Assembly (NCBI RefSeq): GCF_014202765.1
Contig: NZ_JACHHN010000003.1
Span: forward strand, 535,771 to 599,770
Length of the DNA: 64,000 nucleotides
Direction of reading: 5' to 3'
Source: Silvimonas terrae
GTDB lineage: Bacteria > Pseudomonadota > Gammaproteobacteria > Burkholderiales > Chitinibacteraceae
The notes under the pieces were generated by a model, which saw nothing but the letters and a program-made list of their open reading frames with translations, made no database searches and was not told where the DNA came from. The position numbers and the translations under genes are program-made. The number at the start of each line of letters is the position of its first letter. Position 1 is the stretch's first letter. Below, piece by piece: positions 8,816 through 17,344 of this stretch.

Positions 8816-9076
8816 TCAGCGGGTGCGGTGACTGCCCACAAACGTCGCCAGCGCATTGACCGAGGCAAAATGCAGGCGTGTCTGCTCGGAGTCAGCGACA
8901 AAGCTCAGGCCATACTTTTTTTGCAGCGCCACGCCCAGTTCCAGCGCGTCGATGGAATCCAGACCCAGGCCGTCGACAAACAGCGGTGCGGCGGCGTCGA
9001 TATCATCCGGTGTGACTTCTTCAAGATTCAGGCTCTCGATGATCAGTGCCTTGATCTCATTGACCAGTGGGTCCAT
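8816..9076 (-). CDS. Acyl carrier protein 2 of the APE cluster
   Basis: This 86-aa acyl carrier protein has the phosphopantetheine serine in GLGLDSIDALELGVAL. It is clearly different from the neighbouring ACP: a more acidic helix I (SLNLEEVTPDDIDAAAPLF) and a longer loop before helix III (KKYGLSFVADSEQTRLHF). Its start overlaps the end of the PlsC-like acyltransferase gene by 20 bp. Two divergent carriers in tandem are a constant trait of aryl polyene clusters and of the related flexirubin and xanthomonadin clusters. Confidence 0.9.
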   Translation of the reverse strand: MDPLVNEIKALIIESLNLEEVTPDDIDAAAPLFVDGLGLDSIDALELGVALQKKYGLSFVADSEQTRLHFASVNALATFVGSHRTR

Positions 9077-9836
9077 GTCTCGCTATCTCTCTCTCAAAAA
9101 ACTGTTCCAGCCACGTGGTTAACCAGCGTGCCTGCATTGCGGGCTCGCCGTGCCCCGCAATCAACGGTTCGACCGCCACGTCGTCAAGCACGTGAATGCG
9201 AAAATGCGGCTTTCTGGCCGGGGGTCGATACCACTTGCTGCTCTTGGTCAGCGTTTGCTCTGAAACGGTAATCACCACCGGGGTGACTGGCCGTTTGCCG
9301 CGGACTGCGATATTGGCAGCACCACGTTGAAATTGCATTTCGCCGGCCGGGCCGGTGCGGGTTCCTTCCGGAAACACGATCAGGTTATTGCCCCGCGTCA
9401 GTGAGTCGATGGCATCACTGACCAGTTCCGGGCCCGTGGCATTGCTGATATACCCGGCGACACGCACCGGACCCGCCGTGAACGGGTTGCGCCAGAGCGC
9501 CGCCTTGACGATGCAATCGGGGCGCGTAATTAACGACATCAGAATCACCACGTCAATCAGCGAGGGATGATTTGCCAGAATCAACAATCCTTCCCGGTCC
9601 AGTTTTTCTGCGCCTTCAATCGACACGCTGACCGCACCTGTGACCCGCATCAACCAGACAAACAGTGCCATGGCGCGGCCGATCAGGTTCTTGGCCATTT
9701 GTTCACGGCGCTGCCCACGCGGCACCAGCATCATGCCGGGAAAAACCACGCCACGGATCAACAAGCCGCCCAGCCCGAACATGGCAAAACAAAAGCCAAA
9801 TTTGCAGGCGCGCAGGGAACGGGTCAGTTCGCTCAT
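9057..9836 (-). CDS. PlsC-like 1-acyl-glycerol-3-phosphate-type acyltransferase
   Basis: This 259-aa membrane-bound acyltransferase has the H-x4-D catalytic motif in LANHPSLIDVVIL and the phosphate-binding block FPEGTRTGPAGEMQF. Two hydrophobic stretches near the N-terminus (FGFCFAMFGLGGLLIRG and ALFVWLMRVTGAVSV) anchor it. The start at 9836 (MSELTRSLRAC) overlaps the ketosynthase-like gene stop by 4 bp. In APE clusters this enzyme probably acts on the lipid part of the molecule together with the LpxL-like enzyme. Acyl donor and acceptor are unknown. Confidence 0.88.
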   Translation of the reverse strand: MSELTRSLRACKFGFCFAMFGLGGLLIRGVVFPGMMLVPRGQRREQMAKNLIGRAMALFVWLMRVTGAVSVSIEGAEKLDREGLLILANHPSLIDVVILMSLITRPDCIVKAALWRNPFTAGPVRVAGYISNATGPELVSDAIDSLTRGNNLIVFPEGTRTGPAGEMQFQRGAANIAVRGKRPVTPVVITVSEQTLTKSSKWYRPPARKPHFRIHVLDDVAVEPLIAGHGEPAMQARWLTTWLEQFFEREIARHGPTGQ

Positions 9837-10609
9837 GCGGCAATCCTTTGCAACGCCCAGCCGGCCCGATCCAGCGGCAAAGCGGCACTCGCCCCCGCCA
9901 GCACAAACCGCAGCACATCCAGCGGGCTGGCGTTGTGCGATGCCGTGTGCCCGGGTTGCCAAGCCAGCGTGTAATCCGCGCCGGGCACCAGCGTGAGCAT
10001 CAGGGCATACGCCGGCTCAACCACCTCGCCAAAGCATTGATAGGCCTCTGGCAGTGGCTCGTCACAAAACAACAGGCGTACACGGGGTGCGCCATCGGCC
10101 AATTGCATTGCGGCTTCAAACAGGCCGGCTTGCGCAGTACGGGTACCCGCAGCCAGTGCCATCACGCTGGCAGGCTCTTTACGGGCGATAGTGTAGAGGC
10201 CGGCCACCGCGTTATGCACCGACATGCTGAACGCCTGGGGCGAGACGGTGTGGCTATGGGCCAACTCGCGCAGCAAGGCCGTGGCCTGGCCGATTTCGCC
10301 AAAGCGTGAGGCAAAGACAATCGGTGCGGCCGCGTCCGGTTGCTGGCTGTACAAGACCTCCAGCGCCATCCGGCCCAAGCGTTGGGCGCGCCGGCGCAAC
10401 ATGGGCGGCATGGCCGCAACGGCAGGATCAGCCCCGGCAGCGGCGCGGCTTGATGCCGGTTGCGCAGCCCAGTTTTGCCAGGCGTCAGGCGTGACCAGGT
10501 CCGGCGCCCACGCTGCCCAGCTTTCAAGGCTAAATCGCAAAGAATCCACCACCACTCCATCCACCAACCGTGTTGTCGGCCGATTCCGACCAAAATCCGG
10601 AAAATTCAT
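9833..10609 (-). CDS. Beta-ketoacyl synthase-like protein without a visible active-site Cys
   Basis: This protein of up to 258 aa matches the N-terminal ketosynthase-like domain found as a separate gene at the head of APE clusters (Ketoacyl-synt_2 type). The conserved opening is LRFSLESWAAWAPDL; later FASRFGEIGQATALLREL and QAFSMSVHNAVAGLYTIARK resemble the ketosynthase core. I see no Cys in a TACSSS-like nucleophile motif, so it is probably a non-catalytic or chain-length partner. The start is uncertain: ATG at 10609 has no clear RBS, and GTG codons at 10549-10555 follow GGATGGAG. It is the first gene of the block visible here. Confidence 0.75.
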   Translation of the reverse strand: MNFPDFGRNRPTTRLVDGVVVDSLRFSLESWAAWAPDLVTPDAWQNWAAQPASSRAAAGADPAVAAMPPMLRRRAQRLGRMALEVLYSQQPDAAAPIVFASRFGEIGQATALLRELAHSHTVSPQAFSMSVHNAVAGLYTIARKEPASVMALAAGTRTAQAGLFEAAMQLADGAPRVRLLFCDEPLPEAYQCFGEVVEPAYALMLTLVPGADYTLAWQPGHTASHNASPLDVLRFVLAGASAALPLDRAGWALQRIAA

Positions 10610-10671
10610 TTAAAAACATAGCGCTGCCATCAAAATGGCGGCGCCCATGCTGCCATACTCATTTGCTCAAC

Positions 10672-11889
10672 TCAATACTGCAGGCCATCTTGCAGCTTCC
10701 GGCGGGAAAGCAGGTGCAGGAAATTGACAAGTGGTCCGGTCATCAGGGTGGTTACAAACGCCATCAATACCAGCGCGGCGAAAACCGGCGGTGTCAGCAA
10801 ACCCAGGTCCATACCAATATTGAGAATCACCAGTTCCATCAGCCCGCGTGCGTTCATCAGCACGGCGATCAGCGCGGCGGTGTCATGCTGGGTGCCGGTC
10901 AGCCGGGCCCCCAGATAAGCCCCGCCGGCCTTGCCGATACATGCCGAAACAATGACCGATCCGATCAGCATGACGTCAGCTACGCCGCCCAGCTGCAAAT
11001 GCGTGCGCAGACCGGTGTAGGCAAAAAACAACGGTAAGGCCCAGATCATGGGCCGTGCGCTCAGACGCAGGGTACGCCGGGCCAATTCCGCGTGACGCGG
11101 CATCACCAGCCCTGCCAGGAATGCCCCCAGCAACATATGCAAACCCAGGTGGTCCGCCAGCCAGCTACAACCCAGCAACAAGGCCACGGCCAGCACCAGA
11201 TACACGGGCAGAGTCGGGCGCCACTGCACCACCCGCGCCAGGGCCGGGCGTACCAGCCAGAGCATGAACACCACCCACGACAGGCCGAGCAAAATAGTGG
11301 GTAATTGACCAGCACCTGGTTTGCAGAAAATCAGCACGGCGGCCAGCAGCACCCACATGCAGACATCGCTCAGCACCGCCGCGGCCATGGCAATGGCGCC
11401 GGCCTGGGTGCCCAGCAGGTCTTTCTCACGCAGGATGCGCGCCAGGACCGGCAAGGCCGTCATACTCAGCGCGGTGCCAGTGAAAAGCACAAAAGACAGT
11501 TGCGGCACCTGGCCTTGCGCGTATTGCGGGTACAGCCATTGGCCCACCAGACAGCCCAGCGCAAAGGGCAAGGCAATGCCGCCCAGGCTCACCGCCAGCA
11601 CCGTCCATTTCTGCCGGCGCAGCACGGCGGACTCTTGCTCCAGCCCCAGAGAAAACATGAATACCGCAATGGCGATCTGGCTGATCCAGCCCAGCGCGGC
11701 CAGGCCATGCGGCGGGAACAACCAGCCAGACACGGCGGGCAGCAAAGCGCCAAACACCGATGGCCCCAATAACAAACCGGCAGCCATTTCCCCCACCACG
11801 CGCGGTTGCCCGCACCGGCGCGCCAACCAGCCTGCGGCAAGACAAGCCGCAATCACAACGATGATTTGCAAAGGCAAAATGAGGAACAT
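10672..11889 (-). CDS. Cation:proton antiporter (CPA2/KefB-like)
   Basis: This protein of about 405 aa is almost wholly hydrophobic with roughly 12 membrane segments and should exchange Na+ or K+ for protons at the inner membrane. It lacks the C-terminal RCK/TrkA domain of full KefB/KefC proteins. Family traits are GEMAAGLLLGPSVFG near the N-terminus and MLLGAFLAGLVMPRH and LMNARGLMELVILNIG later. A GTG at 11916 is an alternative start giving nine more residues; I prefer the ATG at 11889. It runs the same way as the APE cluster, 62 bp upstream of it, but functional linkage is not shown. Confidence 0.85.
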   Translation of the reverse strand: MFLILPLQIIVVIAACLAAGWLARRCGQPRVVGEMAAGLLLGPSVFGALLPAVSGWLFPPHGLAALGWISQIAIAVFMFSLGLEQESAVLRRQKWTVLAVSLGGIALPFALGCLVGQWLYPQYAQGQVPQLSFVLFTGTALSMTALPVLARILREKDLLGTQAGAIAMAAAVLSDVCMWVLLAAVLIFCKPGAGQLPTILLGLSWVVFMLWLVRPALARVVQWRPTLPVYLVLAVALLLGCSWLADHLGLHMLLGAFLAGLVMPRHAELARRTLRLSARPMIWALPLFFAYTGLRTHLQLGGVADVMLIGSVIVSACIGKAGGAYLGARLTGTQHDTAALIAVLMNARGLMELVILNIGMDLGLLTPPVFAALVLMAFVTTLMTGPLVNFLHLLSRRKLQDGLQY

Positions 11890-12047
11890 GGCCGGGCCAC
11901 CAGAGTCAATGGGCACGCCGATGGCGCCCGAAAGCGCCGCAGTATATCAGAAGGATATCCATGTCTGACTCGGCGCTTGCCAACCCCTGTTTGGCGCCCT
12001 GACAGAGGTCTGTTGCGACGCCATCAAACGACTATTCTTACACCGCC
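11890..12047. promoter_or_regulatory. Intergenic region upstream of the antiporter gene
   Basis: This 158-bp gap lies between the end of the aldo/keto reductase gene and the antiporter start. It is the only room for an antiporter promoter, but I could not identify convincing -35/-10 boxes or a clear terminator hairpin. Confidence 0.3.
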
Positions 12048-13022
12048 TCACTCCGGTTGCGCCAGAATCGCCTCGATCTGTGCGAGTTCTTCCCCACTGA
12101 ATGTAGCCCGCGCCAGGGCGGCCAGATTGTGTTCAATCTGGGTCACCCGACTGGCCCCGATAATGGCCGAGGTGGTCTTGCGCAGCACCCAGGCCAGTGC
12201 CATTTGTGCCAAAGATTGCCCGCGCAGCAGTGCCAGTTCGTTGAGTTGCCGGGCCTTGGCCACCCGCTGCAGGACTTTCTCCGGGGTGAGGAACGGGCTA
12301 TCCGGATCCAGCGCGCGCGAGCCCTCGGGCAAACCGTTCAGGTAGCGATCTGTCAACACACCTTGCGCCAGCGGGCTAAACGCAATGGCGCCGATGCCTT
12401 GCTGATCCAGGTAATCCAGCAAGCCGTCTTCTACCCAACGCTCGAACATGGAATAACGCGCCTGGTGAATCAGGCAGGGCGTGCCCAGTTGTTTGAGTGC
12501 GGTCACGGCCGCCATGGTCTGCGGCAAGGTGTAATTGGAAAGCCCGACATAGCGCGCCTTGCCCTGGCGCACGGCGGTATCAAGCGCGCTCATGGTTTCT
12601 TCAATTGGCGTTTCCGGATCGGGCCGATGCGAATAGAACAGGTCAACGTGGTCCAGCCGCATGCGCTTGAGGCTTTGATCCAGGCTAGCCAGCACGCTCT
12701 TGCGGCTGCCCCAGTTACCATACGGGCCGGGCCACATCACATAGCCCGCCTTGCTGCTGATAAACAGTTCGTGCCGATGACCCCGCAGGCTGGTCGCCAG
12801 TACATCGCCAAAGCGGGTTTCCGCGCTGCCCGGCGGCGGGCCATAGTTATTGGCGAGGTCAAAATGCACCACGCCCAGATCAAGCGCGCGGTGCAGCATG
12901 GCCCGGATATCGACCATGGCGCGGTTATCGCCAAAGTTGTGCCACAACCCTAGCGAGATGGCAGGCAGCTTGACGCCACTGGCGCCACAGCGCCGGTACA
13001 ACAGTTCCGGGCTTGCGCTCAT
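12048..13022 (-). CDS. Aldo/keto reductase, L-glyceraldehyde-3-phosphate reductase-like (YghZ type)
   Basis: This 324-aa NAD(P)H-dependent reductase has a TIM-barrel fold. The opening YRRCGASGVKLPAISLGLWH, then HFDLANNYGPPPGSAE with the catalytic Tyr, SSKAGYVMWPGPYG with the Lys, and FYSHRPDPETPIEET match the YghZ/Gpr branch closely. The C-terminal cofactor signature is IIGASRVTQIEHN. The ATG at 13022 lies 7 bp after the galK stop, so it is the third gene of the gal operon. It might reduce a sugar-derived aldehyde; the link to galactose is only positional. Confidence 0.88.
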   Translation of the reverse strand: MSASPELLYRRCGASGVKLPAISLGLWHNFGDNRAMVDIRAMLHRALDLGVVHFDLANNYGPPPGSAETRFGDVLATSLRGHRHELFISSKAGYVMWPGPYGNWGSRKSVLASLDQSLKRMRLDHVDLFYSHRPDPETPIEETMSALDTAVRQGKARYVGLSNYTLPQTMAAVTALKQLGTPCLIHQARYSMFERWVEDGLLDYLDQQGIGAIAFSPLAQGVLTDRYLNGLPEGSRALDPDSPFLTPEKVLQRVAKARQLNELALLRGQSLAQMALAWVLRKTTSAIIGASRVTQIEHNLAALARATFSGEELAQIEAILAQPE

Positions 13023-13029
13023 GACCGGC

Positions 13030-14181
13030 TCACAGTTCGCCTGCGCCAGCGCTGGCGTGGCAGACATACGGCTCGGCCTGTTCACCATGGGCATTGCGAT
13101 AGTGCTCCGCCACGGCGGCTTTGACGTCTTCAACCATGGCATCGGGCACCAGCGAGACCACGCAGCCACCAAAGCCGCCACCGGTCATGCGTACACCGCC
13201 AGCCGGGCCCACGACCAGTTTGACGATATCGACCAGTTCATCGATCAGCGGCACGGTGATTTCAAAGTCATCCCGCATGGAGACATGCGATTGCGCCATC
13301 AGTACCGCCATACGCGCCATGTCACCGCTGGCCAGGGCCTCGGCGGCATCCAGCGTGCGCTGGTTTTCCGTGACGATGTGGTGGGCGCGGCGGAATACCA
13401 CCGGGTCCAGCTTGCCGACGGCCGCCTGCAATTGCGGCAAGGTGACATCCCGCAGCGCTTTTACGCCAAAGAACGCGGCGGCTTCTTCGCACTGGCGGCG
13501 GCGGGTGTTGTATTCACTGCCCACCAGACCACGCTGGATGCGGGAATTCAGAATCAGCACGGTGTAGCCGGCGGGCATGGACACCGAGCGGGTTTCCAGC
13601 GAGCGGCAATCAATCAGCAGCGCGTGATCCGGCTGGCCGCTGGCGGAGATCAGTTGATCCATGATGCCGCAATGGCAACCCACAAACTCGTTCTCGGCCT
13701 TTTGCGCGTTGAGCGCATTGTCGGCCGGAGACAACGACAGTGCATACGCCGTCTTGAACGCCTGACCCACTGCGACCATCAAAGAAGCCGATGACGACAA
13801 ACCGGCGCCTTGCGGGATATCGCCACCGATCACCATATCCATGCCACCAAACTGATGGCCCAGCTTTTTCAGGTACACCACCGCGCCACGCACGTAGGTG
13901 GCCCAGAGCATGTCTTTGTTGGGCTCGACCTCGCCATCCAGCGAGAAAATATCCACCTGGTTGTCGTAATCAGCCGCCACCACGCGCACGGTGTTGTCAT
14001 CCCGCGGGGTGCAGGCAATCGCCGTAAAGTGATTGATGGCGCACGGCAGCACAAAACCGTCGTTGTAATCGGTGTGTTCGCCAATCAGGTTGACGCGCCC
14101 AGGCGCTTGCACAATGTGTCGCGGCAGCACCCCAAAGGTATCAATAAAGCGTGCATTCACTCGTGTATCCGGACCCGACAT
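13030..14181 (-). CDS. galK: Galactokinase
   Basis: This 383-aa GHMP kinase phosphorylates alpha-D-galactose to galactose-1-phosphate in the Leloir pathway. The galactokinase signature [19 protein letters not shown] is intact, the ATP-binding glycine/serine loop is [17 protein letters not shown], and the third GHMP motif is [14 protein letters not shown]. The ATG at 14181 overlaps the galT stop (TGATG); a GTG just before it could add one residue. The order galT-galK is coupled by this overlap, so the stoichiometry is linked. Confidence 0.95.
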   Translation of the reverse strand: MSGPDTRVNARFIDTFGVLPRHIVQAPGRVNLIGEHTDYNDGFVLPCAINHFTAIACTPRDDNTVRVVAADYDNQVDIFSLDGEVEPNKDMLWATYVRGAVVYLKKLGHQFGGMDMVIGGDIPQGAGLSSSASLMVAVGQAFKTAYALSLSPADNALNAQKAENEFVGCHCGIMDQLISASGQPDHALLIDCRSLETRSVSMPAGYTVLILNSRIQRGLVGSEYNTRRRQCEEAAAFFGVKALRDVTLPQLQAAVGKLDPVVFRRAHHIVTENQRTLDAAEALASGDMARMAVLMAQSHVSMRDDFEITVPLIDELVDIVKLVVGPAGGVRMTGGGFGGCVVSLVPDAMVEDVKAAVAEHYRNAHGEQAEPYVCHASAGAGEL

Positions 14182-15212
14182 CACAGCCCCTTCTCATTTT
14201 GCAGATAGTGCACTTCAGATAATTGCTGCAAGCGTGCAGCCGCTTGTTCAGGGGTAATGTCCCGCTGGGTTTCCGCCATCATTTCGTAGCCGACCATGAA
14301 TTTGCGCACGGAGGCCGAGCGCAGCAAGGGCGGGTAGAAATGGGCGTGCAGTTGCCAGTGCGGGTCATCCGCACCGTGCCAGCCCATGGAATACGGGAAA
14401 GAGGTCTGAAACAGGTTGTCGTAACGCGTGGTCAGCTTTTTGATGATCAGCGCAAGATCGGTTTTTTGTGCGGCGGAGAGCTTGTCCAGGTGCGTGACAT
14501 GCGCCTTGGGCGTCAAGAGTGTCTCAAACGGCCAGGCCGCCCAGTACGGCACCACGGCAATCCAGTGTTCTGTCTCGACCACGGTGCGCGCGCCATCGGC
14601 CTGTTCGCGCGCAATATAGTCGGTCAGCATGGGCCGGCCGTGCTCGGCAAAATACGCGGCCTGGTGTTCGTCTTCCGCCGCGACTTCGGTCGGCAGGAAA
14701 TTGCTGGCCCACAACTGGCCATGCGGATGCGGGTTGGAGCACCCCATCACCGCGCCCTTGTTCTCAAAGACCTGCACCCACGCCCAGTCTTTGGAGAGTT
14801 CTGCCACCTGGTCGCACCAGGTGTCCACCACATACGCCAGGTCTTGCAGCGAGAGCTGCGGCAGCGTCTTGCTGTGATCTGGCGAAAAACAGATCACCCG
14901 CGCCAGCCCGCGTGCGGTACTGGCGCGAAACAGCGGGTCGTGGTTTTCTGGCGGGGCCGGGGTATCGCTCAGCAACGCGGCAAAATCGTTACCAAACACC
15001 CAGGTGTGCGGGTAGTCCGGGTTATGTTCACCAGACACGCGCTGATTGCCGGCGCACAGATAACATGTGGGATCATGCGCGGGTTGCGCCTGGGTCACCG
15101 GGGCGTCCATCTGGCCCTGCCAGGGCCGTTTGGCGCGATGAGGGGAAACCAGCACCCACCGCCCGGTCAGCGGATTAAAACGACGGTGCGGGTGATCGAC
15201 GGGATCAAACAT
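14181..15212 (-). CDS. galT: Galactose-1-phosphate uridylyltransferase
   Basis: This 343-aa enzyme exchanges UMP between UDP-glucose and galactose-1-phosphate. The active-site His-Pro-His motif is in [13 protein letters not shown], and the Zn-binding pair is [28 protein letters not shown] at the start is the family opening. I place the start at the ATG at 15212, which follows CAGGAG by five bases; a start at 15305 is unlikely. It is the first gene of a galT-galK-aldo/keto reductase operon; no galE or galM lies in the window. Confidence 0.95.
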   Translation of the reverse strand: MFDPVDHPHRRFNPLTGRWVLVSPHRAKRPWQGQMDAPVTQAQPAHDPTCYLCAGNQRVSGEHNPDYPHTWVFGNDFAALLSDTPAPPENHDPLFRASTARGLARVICFSPDHSKTLPQLSLQDLAYVVDTWCDQVAELSKDWAWVQVFENKGAVMGCSNPHPHGQLWASNFLPTEVAAEDEHQAAYFAEHGRPMLTDYIAREQADGARTVVETEHWIAVVPYWAAWPFETLLTPKAHVTHLDKLSAAQKTDLALIIKKLTTRYDNLFQTSFPYSMGWHGADDPHWQLHAHFYPPLLRSASVRKFMVGYEMMAETQRDITPEQAAARLQQLSEVHYLQNEKGL

Positions 15213-15338
15213 CAACACTCCTGAGCTTTGGGCTGCCGGCACCGCCAGGCGGATCACGGCAGAATCATTCATCATGCCATGCTCGGGGCATGACCGGACT
15301 GGCATTGTAGCGCCTTCCAGACCGTCATTGATATTATT

Positions 15339-15352
15339 ACTAATAAATTAGT
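15339..15352. promoter_or_regulatory. AT-rich palindrome upstream of galT
   Basis: The sequence ACTAATAAATTAGT is a 6-bp inverted repeat around two bases, in an unusually AT-rich patch of the 248-bp gap between galT and the divergent YnfA gene. It could be an operator or the -10 surroundings of the gal promoter. No regulator gene is adjacent. Confidence 0.35.
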
Positions 15353-15410
15353 GCGCGTATGGATACGGTCATGCGCATATATGGATAAAATGGCTACAAC
15401 CAAATGTACC

Positions 15411-15434
15411 AAACCGGTTTACATGCTCATAAAC
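15411..15434. promoter_or_regulatory. LacI-type palindrome candidate between galT and the YnfA gene
   Basis: The perfect palindrome AAACCGGTTT (15411-15420), with a central CG, overlaps a second inverted repeat GTTTA-N8-TAAAC (15417-15434). CG-centred palindromes of this form are typical of LacI/GalR-family operators. The position in the divergent gal/ynfA gap suits control of galactose genes, but it also lies close to the YnfA start. Confidence 0.4.
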
Positions 15435-15460
15435 CATACCCCCACCGGGACAAGATCGTC

Positions 15461-15793
15461 ATGTTGGTACTGAAAACGCTGGGCCTGTTCGTGCTCACGG
15501 CACTGGCGGAGATTGCCGGTTGCTATCTCCCCTGGCTGGTGCTGCGCAAAGGCGCCAGCGCATGGCTGTACTTGCCCGCGCTGTTGAGTCTGGCCCTGTT
15601 TGCGTGGTTACTCACCCTGCACCCGACCGGCGCAGGACGCACCTACGCCGCTTACGGCGGCGTGTATGTGAGCGTGGCGCTTGGCTGGATGTGGGCGGTA
15701 GAAGGCGTGCGCCCGGATCGCTGGGACGTCATCGGCGCACTGGTGACACTGGCCGGCATGGCCATCATCTTTTTTGCTCCGCGCACCGCGTAG
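15461..15793 (+). CDS. YnfA/UPF0060 family small membrane protein
   Basis: This 110-aa protein has four predicted membrane helices and belongs to the UPF0060 (YnfA) family, distantly related to small multidrug transporters. Family traits include the opening [20 protein letters not shown], then [17 protein letters not shown] and a terminal helix [17 protein letters not shown] choose the ATG at 15461; an upstream in-frame start would add an unhydrophobic, His-rich tail. It is a single gene, divergent from galT, followed 24 bp later by the convergent zur gene. Confidence 0.9.
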   Translation: MLVLKTLGLFVLTALAEIAGCYLPWLVLRKGASAWLYLPALLSLALFAWLLTLHPTGAGRTYAAYGGVYVSVALGWMWAVEGVRPDRWDVIGALVTLAGMAIIFFAPRTA

Positions 15794-15817
15794 CGCGGTC
15801 GGGCTGCAAATCCTGGC

Positions 15818-16312
15818 TTAGTGGTCGTGCTGATGGCGGTGGGATGAGGCCATGTTTTCATGCACGCAAGTGGCGCCAGTGGCCTGGCACTCATTGCAAT
15901 ACGCTTTGACTTCAAGGTGCTGCGGGACTGCGCCAAAGCCGTTTTCCCCCAGGATATCCTTAAAGAAATAGGCGTACTTGTCGCCCTTGGCTTCGGCCAC
16001 CTTGCCGCAACACGGACAAATGATAAACAGCGTTTCGTGCGCGTGATCGTGCTGCTGGCAAGCCACGTAACCATTGACCACTTCCAGCCGGTGGACAAAG
16101 CCCTCGGCTTCCAGGAACTCCAGCGCGCGGTAAATGGTGGGCGGCGTAAGCGACGCGGTCTCCGGGCGCAATGCCTCAAGCACGTCATAGGCCTTGCTGT
16201 AGCCAGGCTGCTCGGCAATATGCTCCAGCACCTGACGGCGAATGGTGGTCAGCCGGGTGCCATGCACGCGGCACTGCGCCTCAGCAAAATCCAGAAATTC
16301 TTGTGTATTCAT
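15818..16312 (-). CDS. zur: Fur-family zinc uptake regulator Zur
   Basis: This 164-aa Fur-family repressor has an N-terminal winged helix (residues 1-85, with TPPTIYRALEFLEAEG as the recognition region) and a metal-binding dimer domain. The structural zinc cysteines are visible as C99-P-C-C102 and C139-x-x-C142. There is a His-rich sensory stretch QQHDHAHE (87-93) and a very His-rich tail HRHQHDH. This arrangement fits Zur better than Fur. Znu transporter genes are not in the window, so its targets lie elsewhere. It is transcribed alone. Confidence 0.87.
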   Translation of the reverse strand: MNTQEFLDFAEAQCRVHGTRLTTIRRQVLEHIAEQPGYSKAYDVLEALRPETASLTPPTIYRALEFLEAEGFVHRLEVVNGYVACQQHDHAHETLFIICPCCGKVAEAKGDKYAYFFKDILGENGFGAVPQHLEVKAYCNECQATGATCVHENMASSHRHQHDH

Positions 16313-16384
16313 AAGCCTGCCAGACCAGAACAGGCGCACCGGTACGCCTGTTGAAGCTTGATTCTAACCCAGGTTGCAGCCAAA

Positions 16385-16410
16385 CCGGGCCGCCACCGCA
16401 TGCGGCCCGG
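16385..16410 (-). terminator. Hairpin between the secreted-protein gene and zur
   Basis: A 9-bp perfect stem (CCGGGCCGC / GCGGCCCGG) with an 8-base loop lies after the stop of the gene at 16441-17127. On the minus strand it is followed only by TTT, so it is a weak intrinsic terminator candidate separating that gene from zur. Confidence 0.5.
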
Positions 16411-16440
16411 CTTGCGCATTACTTTGACAAGGCGCGACGC

Positions 16441-17127
16441 TTATTGCGCCAGCGGCTTGATCTGTACGTCCGCCGCGCCGCCGCCCTTGTCATACACCGG
16501 CTCGGATGCCGCGGCTGATTCTGCCGGTGTCGCCGCAGCAGAAGGCGCGCCGCCGGGGCAATTGACCCCCTCGATATTGCAGTTGATCAAGGTAAAGGAA
16601 TTGCGGTTTTTATCCACGCCTTTGACCTTGCCGCTCATGCGCAAGAGTGCGCCCGTGGCCGGGACATAAGTCAGCGCCGATTCTTCCTCATACTCGTTCG
16701 CGCTTTGCGCACCGGTCACCTGGTGTTTGATCTTGATATCGACATCCATATCCTGCCCACCCGATGTCCTGCCTTGTGGCATGGCGTGATAGCGGAACTG
16801 GGCGGGGCCAACACCATAGCCATCCTTGCCACTGAAGTTGACGACCAGTTTGTCTTTCCAGTCGTCGCCCGGCAGCACTTTGGGGAACAACGTTGGCGCG
16901 GTGGTGCTGGAGCGCGGGCTGTCAAACAGGAACGTGGCGCAATCTCCATCGGCACGCCAGAACCAGTAATTGCCCAGGTCCACGGTTTGTACCGTCAGAT
17001 AACTGGTCCGGGGCGATTTATCCGGGTTGAGTACATCGCAACGCAGGCGCTGTACCCCCACATCTGCGGCCTGCGCGGCCAGAGGCAACAACAAAAAAGG
17101 CAAGACACACAGCGGGCGGATCTTCAT
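16441..17127 (-). CDS. Secreted/periplasmic protein of unknown function
   Basis: I do not recognise this 228-aa protein. The start at 17127 gives a good signal peptide (MKIRPLCVLPFLLLPLAAQA, cut before ADVGVQ). The mature part looks beta-rich and contains an aromatic run (LGNYWFWRADGDCATF), several Cys (RLRCD, GDCAT, INCNIEGVNCPGG), suggesting one or two disulfides, and an Ala/Pro-rich low-complexity tail. It is upstream of zur in the same direction, separated by a hairpin. Periplasmic location is inferred from the signal peptide only. Confidence 0.7.
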   Translation of the reverse strand: MKIRPLCVLPFLLLPLAAQAADVGVQRLRCDVLNPDKSPRTSYLTVQTVDLGNYWFWRADGDCATFLFDSPRSSTTAPTLFPKVLPGDDWKDKLVVNFSGKDGYGVGPAQFRYHAMPQGRTSGGQDMDVDIKIKHQVTGAQSANEYEEESALTYVPATGALLRMSGKVKGVDKNRNSFTLINCNIEGVNCPGGAPSAAATPAESAAASEPVYDKGGGAADVQIKPLAQ

Positions 17128-17344
17128 GGTCAGTCTCGTCAGAGCGGTTATTGTCATGTCATTGTATCGCGCAGATATCGCTAAACCCATTTGCAAAAAT
17201 GGTGACATTTTCCCGAGACACCACGGCCGACCTTGAAAGCCCTTTGAAAGCCGGGCCGATGCCGCTAGACTGCCCCTTCCCTGCCGGTATCCGCCCGCAG
17301 GTCAACAGACCGGGTGACGCCGGCGCAGATCGTTACAGGACATC

